Below are positions 1 through 5,737 of a DNA stretch of 10,332 nt, in pieces. Location: the NCBI GenBank assembly GCA_015658965.1, contig DQNX01000147.1:1-10332 (forward strand). Reading direction: 5' to 3'. Position numbers and translations under genes: made by a program. The DNA comes from Gammaproteobacteria bacterium. Lineage in GTDB: Bacteria; Pseudomonadota; Gammaproteobacteria; PS1; Pseudothioglobaceae. Position 1 is the first letter of the stretch. Each line of letters starts with the position of its first letter. The notes beneath the pieces are model-generated. The model was not told where the DNA came from and ran no database searches. It was given only the letters and a program-made list of their open reading frames with translations.

Positions 1-160
1 CCCGACTGATTCATCCGGTGGCTGGAATATTGTGGGACGAACCTTGCTAGAATTATCACTTAACAGTCCTGAAAATATTGACAAATTCCGTGTTGGTGAC
101 AAAGTCAAATTTTACGAAATTACACGTGACGAATATTTGAAAAATGGTGGTAAGCTATGA
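1..160 (+). CDS. pxpB: 5-oxoprolinase subunit B (KipI/PxpB family), 3' end only
   Basis: Only the last 52 codons are present, read in the frame that begins at base 2 and ends at the TGA at 158-160; the 5' part lies outside the window. The fragment carries GGWNIVGRT, the near-C-terminal signature of the KipI/allophanate hydrolase subunit 1-like (CT_C_D) family, followed by a segment ending FRVGDKVKFYEI, which matches the usual family C-terminus. In the family this protein partners PxpC and PxpA to cleave 5-oxoproline (pyroglutamate) to glutamate with ATP; in Bacillus the homologue KipI inhibits the sporulation kinase KinA. The stop overlaps the start of the next gene as ATGA, so the two are very probably translationally coupled. 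The family call is firm because of the motif plus the PxpC neighbour. The physiological role as 5-oxoprolinase is inferred from the family. Confidence 0.88.
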   Translation, partial: PTDSSGGWNIVGRTLLELSLNSPENIDKFRVGDKVKFYEITRDEYLKNGGKL

Positions 161-1065
161 GCTTTAAAGTGATCAGATCTGGCTTTTTATCCACCGTGCA
201 AGATTATGGGCGACTTAATCATGGCGAGCATGGCATGAGCCAATCAGGGGTGATGGATGAGCATGCTTACGCGTGGGCCAATCATTTGCTTAATAATCAT
301 TTTAACGATGCGGTGGTCGAAATCACTTTTGGCGGGTTGGTACTTGAGGCGCAAGTGGCTACTTTTATTGCAGTGACAGGTGCAGATTTGCAATTTACAA
401 TTAATGATCAGCCCGCTCAAATGTGGCGTGGATTACAAATTCATAAAGGTGATGTACTTCGCTGGGGTAATCCTAGAAGTGGTGTGCGTGCCTATTTAGC
501 GGTTAAAGATGGGTTCGACACAGCCGTGCTGTTTGATTCAAGATCGGTTAATTTACGCGAGAACATTGGTGCCAAGCTTGTTGAGGGTAACACACTGCCT
601 TGCAAGGCAGTTGATGAGGCGACTTATCGCTTTATTCCGCCACAATACATACCTCATTACAATCAATCCATTGTTTTAAGAATTTTGCCAGCGTATCAAT
701 TTAATGATTTTAGTGTTAACCAGCGGGATTTGTTTTTTAATCAGGATTACACCGTTACCAATGCCAACGATCGAACCGGTTGTCGCCTAAGTGGTGCGCC
801 GATTGCAAGCAGCAAAGAGCGTATGATATCTGAAGGAATTAGCTATGGCTGTGTGGAAATTGCCACGGATGGTTTGCCGATTATTTTATTAAAAGACACG
901 CCCAGTATTGGTGGTTATCCAAAAATTGGTACGGTATTTACGCTGGATTTAGCCAAACTGGCACAAAGTCAGCCGAATACCAAACTTAGGTTTAAACTGA
1001 TTGATATGCATCAGGCGCAAAAACAACGAAAGCAGTTTAATCAGTTCTTTCAGATCGGCTTTTAA
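157..1065 (+). CDS. pxpC: 5-oxoprolinase subunit C (KipA/PxpC, biotin-dependent carboxylase-like domain)
   Basis: This 302-aa protein spans the usual length of KipA/PxpC proteins (about 300-330 aa, CT_A_B domain, cyclophilin-like fold). Visible family signatures are STVQDYGR (residues 12-19), TGADL (74-78), RAYLAVKDGFD (111-121), NDRTGCRL (204-211), SEG (225-227) and GGYPKIGTV (252-260). With PxpA and PxpB it forms the cytosolic ATP-dependent 5-oxoprolinase that recycles pyroglutamate to glutamate. The ATG start overlaps the pxpB stop by 4 nt and has a GGTGG purine-rich stretch just upstream, which supports this start. The stop codon overlaps that of the converging rhodanese gene. No terminator hairpin is visible after it. 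The family is clear; the alternative annotation 'allophanate hydrolase subunit 2' or 'urea amidolyase-related' refers to the same fold, and the tandem B-C arrangement favours PxpBC. Confidence 0.93.
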   Translation: MSFKVIRSGFLSTVQDYGRLNHGEHGMSQSGVMDEHAYAWANHLLNNHFNDAVVEITFGGLVLEAQVATFIAVTGADLQFTINDQPAQMWRGLQIHKGDVLRWGNPRSGVRAYLAVKDGFDTAVLFDSRSVNLRENIGAKLVEGNTLPCKAVDEATYRFIPPQYIPHYNQSIVLRILPAYQFNDFSVNQRDLFFNQDYTVTNANDRTGCRLSGAPIASSKERMISEGISYGCVEIATDGLPIILLKDTPSIGGYPKIGTVFTLDLAKLAQSQPNTKLRFKLIDMHQAQKQRKQFNQFFQIGF

Positions 1066-1376
1066 TACAGCGCCATCGAGCTGTCTACTTGCTTAGCCCA
1101 GGCATCAATACCACCACTTAGGTTGATAATATTTGTAAAGCCAGCGGAATCAAAATAGCGTGCAACTTGCATTGAGCGAATACCGTGATGACAAATAATC
1201 ACTGTTTCTTGGGATTTATCTAACGTGTCAATATTCACCATAATCTGCCCCATGGGCAATAAGGTTGAATCTTCAAAATGACACTTGTTCCACTCCCACT
1301 GCTCACGCACATCAAGCAACAACGGCTGATTGTCTTCTAGATATTCATCAAGTTCGATGGCAGAAAAATCTCTCAT
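1062..1376 (-). CDS. single-domain rhodanese-like sulfurtransferase
   Basis: This 104-aa cytosolic protein is one rhodanese domain with nothing added. It has the N-terminal LLLDVREQWEW stretch (about residues 19-29), the active-site loop CHHGIRS with the catalytic Cys at residue 62, and the C-terminal GFTNIINLSGGIDAW stretch (about 79-93) that closes the fold. The family carries sulfane sulfur as a persulfide on the cysteine and passes it to cyanide, thiols or protein acceptors. The CHHGxRS loop is common in stand-alone bacterial rhodaneses of the GlpE/YgaP type, and the true acceptor here is not known. The gene starts 3 nt after the stop of the metallopeptidase/VWA gene, with only a weak ribosome binding site (AATTAATT precedes ATG), so it is probably the last gene of that operon and coupled to it. 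No signal peptide is visible. Confidence 0.9.
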   Translation of the reverse strand: MRDFSAIELDEYLEDNQPLLLDVREQWEWNKCHFEDSTLLPMGQIMVNIDTLDKSQETVIICHHGIRSMQVARYFDSAGFTNIINLSGGIDAWAKQVDSSMALY

Positions 1377-1379
1377 AAT

Positions 1380-2729
1380 TTAATTTAATTGGATACGAGA
1401 ACCCCATGGTACACGCTCTTTGCCTTTAATAAGCCATAAGACCGGATAATCGGGCTCAAACTCTGGGAATTTACCCTTGGCATCGGTAAAGTAAATAAGC
1501 ACATCTGAGGGGGTGTCTTGCTGAGCAAGGTAGTCAAACACTGGGTTAAAGTTGGTGCCTTTACCGCCGCCAAGAGAGGCTGGAAATTGTAACTCATTCC
1601 AAGCTTCATAACGCCAAGGCGAGTGCTCGGACAGTGTGTCATCACAAGCAAGCAAGGTAATGCCGGCACGTAAATTGGCCTTGATTGCATCCACTTCTGA
1701 AATAAAATCGTTAATTTCTTCCTGAGAAATAGAGCCAGAAGTGTCAATTGCCACACTGATGTCGAGCTGATGTGAACGTAATGAAGGCATAATCGCATCA
1801 CCATGGCGGCGCGATGGGCGTGAATAGGAGAAATCATCACGCGCAAAGGTTGACATGTATTGCGCTAAAAGTGATTGCCAAGAGACTTGAGGTTGCAAAA
1901 AGAAATCAATCAATTTGGCGAATTCTCCGTCAAGCTTGCCCGCTTGCTGCGCAAATTGTGCACTGGAAGCTAGATTTTTTTGCCATTGAGTGGCGAGTTT
2001 ATCTATTTCATCAGGCTGTAAGGCTGGGGGTTGTTTTGCTAGCTGTGACATACCACCTTTGTTACCATCGTTTGATTTGGAATCTGCGGCGGGTTGTTGT
2101 TCTTGTTCTTGTTGTTTTTGTAAATCATTTTCACGCAGTCCACCATCAGATTGCTTAGAATCATCGTTAGCATTATCGTCATACAGATGTTGGTCCATCG
2201 GTTCCTGATCAAGATTGTCGTCAATCATTGGGTAGATTTCTTCGGCAATCATGCCTTCGTATTGACGAAAAATTGGCACATCAATGGGTGGATGAAAGCC
2301 TTCTTTGACTAAAAGTGGGTTAATGGCAAAATCACAAGCAAGATCCCAAATATGCTTAGCACGATTGCCACGACGTGCAAAGTGGGTGAGCGCACAATGT
2401 AGTGCTTCATGAATGAGTACGAATTTGATTTGATGATTATTTAAAGAATCAATAAAATGGGGGTTGTAATAAAAACTTTTGGCATCGGTGGCACTGGTTT
2501 TACACCAAGAATCTGCTGCGATTAAAGGCAGTCTTAAGACCAAATTTCCCAAAAAAGGTTTGTCCAATATAAGCTGTGTTCGAGCCTTGGTTAGGCGATT
2601 TTTAATGGCTTCTAGTTCATTTAAATCAAGCTCGTGATCTTGTTCTGGCTGAACAATATCCTCACCAACAACCCTAACTTTCTCTGTGGGTTTTAACGAA
2701 TCGTCTTGCCATGTTGGATAGTTATCCAA
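1380..2729 (-). CDS. putative HExxH metallopeptidase / VWA-like domain protein (DUF2201 type), partner of MoxR ATPase
   Basis: This 449-aa protein has two domains. The N-terminal part (about residues 35-165) contains HEALHCALTH, giving the zinc-protease-like HExxH at 107-111 with His116 as a further possible ligand. This matches the putative metallopeptidase domain found N-terminal in DUF2201 proteins. A hydrophilic linker rich in Gln, Asp, Asn and Lys covers about 170-240. The C-terminal part (about 320-449) is VWA-like: DTSGS (329-333) is the MIDAS metal-site motif, with Thr392 in GKGTNFNP and Asp416 in YFTDAKG as the likely other MIDAS elements. No signal peptide or membrane segment is seen, so it should be cytosolic. 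The start is TTG: no ATG lies between the in-frame upstream stop and this codon, and AAGG sits 6 nt upstream. It begins 8 nt after the MoxR-type ATPase stop. Such pairs often act as ATPase plus adaptor to remodel or activate a client, but the client and any peptidase activity are unknown. Confidence 0.85.
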   Translation of the reverse strand: MDNYPTWQDDSLKPTEKVRVVGEDIVQPEQDHELDLNELEAIKNRLTKARTQLILDKPFLGNLVLRLPLIAADSWCKTSATDAKSFYYNPHFIDSLNNHQIKFVLIHEALHCALTHFARRGNRAKHIWDLACDFAINPLLVKEGFHPPIDVPIFRQYEGMIAEEIYPMIDDNLDQEPMDQHLYDDNANDDSKQSDGGLRENDLQKQQEQEQQPAADSKSNDGNKGGMSQLAKQPPALQPDEIDKLATQWQKNLASSAQFAQQAGKLDGEFAKLIDFFLQPQVSWQSLLAQYMSTFARDDFSYSRPSRRHGDAIMPSLRSHQLDISVAIDTSGSISQEEINDFISEVDAIKANLRAGITLLACDDTLSEHSPWRYEAWNELQFPASLGGGKGTNFNPVFDYLAQQDTPSDVLIYFTDAKGKFPEFEPDYPVLWLIKGKERVPWGSRIQLN

Positions 2730-2740
2730 AATATACCTTA
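2730..2740 (-). promoter_or_regulatory. ribosome binding site for TTG-initiated VWA gene
   Basis: On the minus strand the sequence reads TAAGGTATATT followed by TTG. The AAGG core is 6 nt from the TTG and overlaps the TAA stop of the preceding ATPase gene, so termination and re-initiation are adjacent. An in-frame TGA just upstream excludes a longer product. This site decides in favour of TTG; an ATT start one codon earlier is possible but rare. Confidence 0.6.
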
Positions 2741-3778
2741 GTCAAATAAAGTGTCAGCGATTTTGCCAGCCCAATCAGCAAACTCAGGAATGGCGAAGAT
2801 TTCTTCGCCGATCGCACGTTGCATGTCAGAAACCAACATAACACCAAGTTCTTTCTGTGGGAAGTCGCGTGCAAAATTAAGGATATTGCCCCAAACTTTT
2901 TTTGCGTTATTTTTGTCTTTAACGCTGATCGCCCTACCCACTAAGGCTGAACAGATTGCATATTGAAGATCAATCGCATCTGGAATTGAAACTGACTCGC
3001 CATTTACGATTGCATCTAAATCTGGTAAATCCTCAAGGTGCTCAATAAAAGTGGCGACTTCAACGCCAGCCACTTCACCGACACAAGCACTGGCTGCTTG
3101 TCTAAATAGATTAAGATTGTCGTCAAACTTTTGCAAAGCTCGGTGTGTAAATTCCCAAGTTCTTGGCGATGGGAAGGCATTTGGATTGTGCGCTGGATCA
3201 AATTCAAATAAATGTTCAGGACGATAACGCAAAAAACCGATAATGCGTTCATCAATGTTGTTTTTGTAAGCCCAAGCTACCCAGTCATCAAGATTAACAT
3301 CGAGTTCATAGTGAGAAAAACGATTGGCGAGTGGTGCAGGCATTGAGTAGGTAACGCCACGGTCGCCTTGGCGATTACCGGCTGCAAAAATCACCCAACC
3401 ATCGGGTACAATGTAATCACCCAGACGACGGTCTAGAATAAGCTGATAGGCTGCAGCTGATACGGTTGGCGGCGCTGAAGTGATTTCATCTAAAAATAAA
3501 ATACCGCGCTCACCATGGCGAGCGGCATTAGGCAAAAGTGATGGGATTGACCAGTCAACTAAGTCGCCATTCTTAAAAGGAATGCCGCGTAAATCACTGG
3601 GCTCCATTTGTGATAGACGAATATCAATCATCGGCACGTTGTGCTCAATCGCTACTTGAGAGATGATTTGTGACTTGCCAATACCGGGCGCACCCCACAA
3701 CATGACTGGTGTGTGGTGGCCGTGAATAACGGATTCGAATTCTCGAGTGAGGATTTTGCTAACTTGTTCTGGACGCAT
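2738..3778 (-). CDS. MoxR-type AAA+ ATPase
   Basis: This 346-aa cytosolic AAA+ protein has Walker A GAPGIGKS (residues 29-36), Walker B ILFLDE (93-98), a sensor-1 stretch AAGN (132-135) and a probable arginine finger in NRFSH (Arg153). The small helical domain follows about residue 205. It fits the dynein-related/MoxR (AAA_5) class, whose members form hexamers and remodel or insert metal cofactors into client complexes together with a VWA-domain partner (known pairs: RavA-ViaA, NorQ-NorD, CbbQ-CbbO). The VWA-like partner here is encoded directly downstream. The ATG start is preceded by a T-rich run with no clear Shine-Dalgarno sequence; no closer in-frame start before Walker A looks better. 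It is the first gene of the minus-strand set and is divergent from ybeD, so a promoter should lie within the 62-nt gap. The client protein cannot be told from this window. Confidence 0.92.
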   Translation of the reverse strand: MRPEQVSKILTREFESVIHGHHTPVMLWGAPGIGKSQIISQVAIEHNVPMIDIRLSQMEPSDLRGIPFKNGDLVDWSIPSLLPNAARHGERGILFLDEITSAPPTVSAAAYQLILDRRLGDYIVPDGWVIFAAGNRQGDRGVTYSMPAPLANRFSHYELDVNLDDWVAWAYKNNIDERIIGFLRYRPEHLFEFDPAHNPNAFPSPRTWEFTHRALQKFDDNLNLFRQAASACVGEVAGVEVATFIEHLEDLPDLDAIVNGESVSIPDAIDLQYAICSALVGRAISVKDKNNAKKVWGNILNFARDFPQKELGVMLVSDMQRAIGEEIFAIPEFADWAGKIADTLFD

Positions 3779-3840
3779 AAAGACTTGAAAAAAATAAAAG
3801 TGACACCATTCTACCGTAATAGACGATAAAATTACCTAAT
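3779..3840. promoter_or_regulatory. divergent intergenic region, probable promoters for the MoxR set and for ybeD-lipBA
   Basis: This 62-nt AT-rich gap separates two divergently transcribed gene sets, so both promoters should be here or in the flanking coding ends. On the minus strand a TAGAAT hexamer (3808-3813) is a good -10 candidate but has no convincing -35. On the plus strand TAAAAT (3827-3832) and an upstream GTGACA (3800-3805) resemble -10 and -35 elements, but their 21-nt spacing is too long for a standard sigma-70 promoter. No palindromic operator is evident. The location is implied by gene layout; the individual elements are weak guesses. Confidence 0.35.
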
Positions 3841-4125
3841 ATGACTAAGCCTACTATTAAACCAAGCTCTGAAGAGTTGTTTAACTTCCCGTGTGATTAC
3901 CCGATTAAAGTTATGGGTAAGGATTGTGGTGAGCTAAATGCAGCCATGTGCGCCATTATTGAGCGTCATGCAGGTAAATTACACCCCAATCAAATCAGCA
4001 GCAAGAAAAGCTCAAAAGGCCGTTATATTTCTTATACAGTTAGAATTGTAGCGACTAGCCGTGCACAGCTTGATTCGATTAACCAAGAATTACAAGACCA
4101 TCCTTTGGTTGCCTACATCTTATAA
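3841..4125 (+). CDS. ybeD: YbeD-like DUF493 family protein
   Basis: This 94-aa protein matches the YbeD/DUF493 family along its length (E. coli YbeD is 87 aa). It has the N-terminal FPCDYPIKVMG segment (about residues 16-26), a central ERHAG (38-42), then SSKGRYISYTVRIVATS (55-72 region) and a short hydrophobic end. YbeD has a ferredoxin-like fold resembling ACT-type regulatory domains, and its molecular role is unknown. It sits 6 nt before lipB, the same pairing seen in E. coli, which suggests a link to lipoate metabolism or simply co-transcription. It is the first gene of the plus-strand operon. The stretch before the ATG (TTACCTAAT) has no clear Shine-Dalgarno sequence. Compared with E. 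coli YbeD it has extra residues at the N-terminus and in the middle. Confidence 0.9.
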   Translation: MTKPTIKPSSEELFNFPCDYPIKVMGKDCGELNAAMCAIIERHAGKLHPNQISSKKSSKGRYISYTVRIVATSRAQLDSINQELQDHPLVAYIL

Positions 4126-4131
4126 TTAAGC

Positions 4132-4737
4132 ATGAAAATTATCTATCTTGGTTTGCAAGACTATGTCCAAACCTGGGATGCCATGAAAAGCTTCACCGAA
4201 GCACGTGATGCCAACACCGAAGACGAGCTGTGGATTGTTGAACACCCCAGTGTTTTTACTCAGGGCATCTCTGGCAAGACTGAACACTTACTAGGAAGTA
4301 GCAACATCCCTGTGGTGCATACCGATCGTGGCGGTCAGATTACTTATCATGGGCCGGGGCAACTTGTTATTTATTGTTTGATTGATCTAAAGCGTTTGGG
4401 CATTGGGGTAAAAAAAATGGTGTCTTTGATTGAGATTTCTATTATGGATTTACTGAGTCGTTATCATATTAAATCACATTTAAAAAAAGGGGCGCCAGGT
4501 GTGTATGTAGATGGCGCCAAAATTGCCGCTCTTGGGCTTAAAGTTAAAAATGGTAGGACTTATCACGGATTAAGCTTAAACGTTGATATGGCGCTATCTG
4601 CCTTTACACAGATAAACCCTTGTGGATATCAAGGATTGAAAGTAACACAACTGAGCGATTTAACGGATAATATCCGCTTAGACAATATTAGCGATGAGTT
4701 GAGTCAAATCTTAGCCAACTATGTTACAAGACATTGA
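4132..4737 (+). CDS. lipB: lipoyl(octanoyl) transferase LipB
   Basis: LipB transfers the octanoyl chain from octanoyl-acyl carrier protein to the lysine of lipoyl domains (E2 subunits of pyruvate and 2-oxoglutarate dehydrogenases, and GcvH), the first step of endogenous lipoate assembly. The 201-aa product carries the family landmarks RGGQITYHGPGQ (residues 66-77), GAKIAALGLK with the catalytic Lys130, HGLSLN (145-150), and INPCGYQGL with the catalytic Cys164 that forms the acyl thioester. Length is slightly below the E. coli enzyme (213 aa), and both catalytic residues are intact. It follows ybeD by 6 nt and its 3' end overlaps lipA by 17 nt, so ybeD-lipB-lipA is very probably one transcript. 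It is cytosolic, with no signal sequence. Confidence 0.97.
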   Translation: MKIIYLGLQDYVQTWDAMKSFTEARDANTEDELWIVEHPSVFTQGISGKTEHLLGSSNIPVVHTDRGGQITYHGPGQLVIYCLIDLKRLGIGVKKMVSLIEISIMDLLSRYHIKSHLKKGAPGVYVDGAKIAALGLKVKNGRTYHGLSLNVDMALSAFTQINPCGYQGLKVTQLSDLTDNIRLDNISDELSQILANYVTRH

Positions 4738-5668
4738 AATTAAAGCCCTCAAAGGCGAATCAAAAACAGCGCGCTTAAAGATTAAGCCAGATGCTACCCG
4801 TGTGCCGCTAAGAAAGCCAAGCTGGATTCGCATCAAACACCCTAGTGGCTCTAAAGTAGATAAGCTTAAGAAAACACTGCGTGAACAAAAATTATTTACC
4901 GTTTGTGAAGAGGCACAATGCCCCAACTTAGGCGAATGCTTTAATCACGGCACGGCAACTTTTATGATTATGGGGCAAATCTGTACGCGCAGATGCCCAT
5001 TTTGTGATGTGGCACATGGAAAACCTAAGCCACTTGATGTTGATGAGCCACAACATTTGGCTGAGACTATCGAAAAAATGGCGCTTAAATACGTGGTCAT
5101 TACCTCGGTCGATCGGGATGATCTGCGTGATGGCGGTGCTAATCATTTTAAGCAGTGCATTGATCAAATCAGACAAACCACACCTCAGGTTAAAATCGAA
5201 ATACTAACGCCTGACTTTAGAGGGCGTATGGAAAAAGCTTTGGAAATATTCCAAACTTGCGCACCAGACGTGTTTAATCACAATCTTGAAACCGTACCGA
5301 GCTTGTATCCTCAGGTGCGTCCTGGGGCAAGTTATGAGTATTCATTGAAACTACTACAATCGTTCAAACAACAACACCCTGACGTAACAACCAAATCCGG
5401 CTTAATGTTGGGCGTGGGTGAAAACGAACAGCAAGTGTTAGATGTTTTGTCTGACCTTAGAGCGCATGATGTCGATATGTTAACGCTGGGGCAATATTTA
5501 CAACCCAGTAAGCATCATTTGGCGGTTGAAGAATACATCACCCCTAAGCAGTTTGAGCGTTATAAAGTGCTGGCTACCAAGATGGGATTTTCCCAAGTGG
5601 CCAGTGGTCCAATGGTACGATCCTCTTATCATGCTGATTTACAAGCAGCTGGGATATCTATCGGTTAA
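4721..5668 (+). CDS. lipA: lipoyl synthase LipA (radical SAM)
   Basis: LipA inserts sulfur at C6 and C8 of the protein-bound octanoyl group made by LipB, consuming two S-adenosylmethionines and its own auxiliary iron-sulfur cluster. The 315-aa product has the auxiliary-cluster motif CEEAQCPNLGEC (Cys 62, 67, 73), the radical SAM motif CTRRCPFC (Cys 88, 92, 95), the conserved YVVITSVDRDDLRDGGA stretch, FNHNLETV, RPGASYEYSL, TLGQYLQPS, and the C-terminal RSSYHAD (from Arg300), which supplies the serine ligand to the auxiliary cluster. Length is close to E. coli LipA (321 aa). The ATG lies 17 nt inside lipB in another frame with no strong Shine-Dalgarno sequence, pointing to translational coupling. 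The N-terminal 30 residues are poorly conserved in the family, so a slightly later start cannot be excluded. A strong terminator follows 18 nt after the stop. Confidence 0.97.
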   Translation: MLQDIEIKALKGESKTARLKIKPDATRVPLRKPSWIRIKHPSGSKVDKLKKTLREQKLFTVCEEAQCPNLGECFNHGTATFMIMGQICTRRCPFCDVAHGKPKPLDVDEPQHLAETIEKMALKYVVITSVDRDDLRDGGANHFKQCIDQIRQTTPQVKIEILTPDFRGRMEKALEIFQTCAPDVFNHNLETVPSLYPQVRPGASYEYSLKLLQSFKQQHPDVTTKSGLMLGVGENEQQVLDVLSDLRAHDVDMLTLGQYLQPSKHHLAVEEYITPKQFERYKVLATKMGFSQVASGPMVRSSYHADLQAAGISIG

Positions 5669-5686
5669 CACTTTAATTCAGACGAA

Positions 5687-5717
5687 AAAAAATGGCTTCA
5701 ATTTGAAGCCATTTTTT
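5687..5717. terminator. bidirectional intrinsic terminator between lipA and the RND permease gene
   Basis: The inverted repeat AATGGCTTCA / TGAAGCCATT forms a GC-containing stem around a 3-nt loop at 5701-5703. It is extended on both sides by an A run (5685-5692) and a T run (5712-5717), for about 14 bp in total. Read on the plus strand it ends in six Ts after lipA; read on the minus strand it ends in eight Us after the RND gene. It lies midway between two convergent stop codons (5668 and 5738), so it can end both transcripts. Confidence 0.92.
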
Positions 5718-5737
5718 ATGCTTGCTATTAACCAATA

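Noticed and set aside
1385..1846. 153-codon minus-strand open frame inside the VWA gene
   Set aside because: Same strand but different frame from the DTSGS-containing VWA coding region; the composition is not protein-like and the in-frame product has clear motifs.
1814..2208. Cys- and Val-rich plus-strand open frames (1814-2158 and 1990-2208)
   Set aside because: These are antisense to the Gln-rich linker of the VWA protein; their odd composition is simply the reverse complement of the low-complexity tract.
1062..3778. MoxR-VWA genes as a ternary conflict (anti-phage) system
   Set aside because: MoxR/VWA modules do occur in proposed conflict systems, but here no third effector component, nuclease, toxin or mobile-element context is visible, and the neighbours are housekeeping genes.
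3785..3813. TTGAAA at 3785-3790 as a plus-strand -35 element for ybeD
   Set aside because: The hexamer 17 nt downstream (ATTCTA) is a poor -10 match, and the A-rich run makes TTGAAA-like matches likely by chance.
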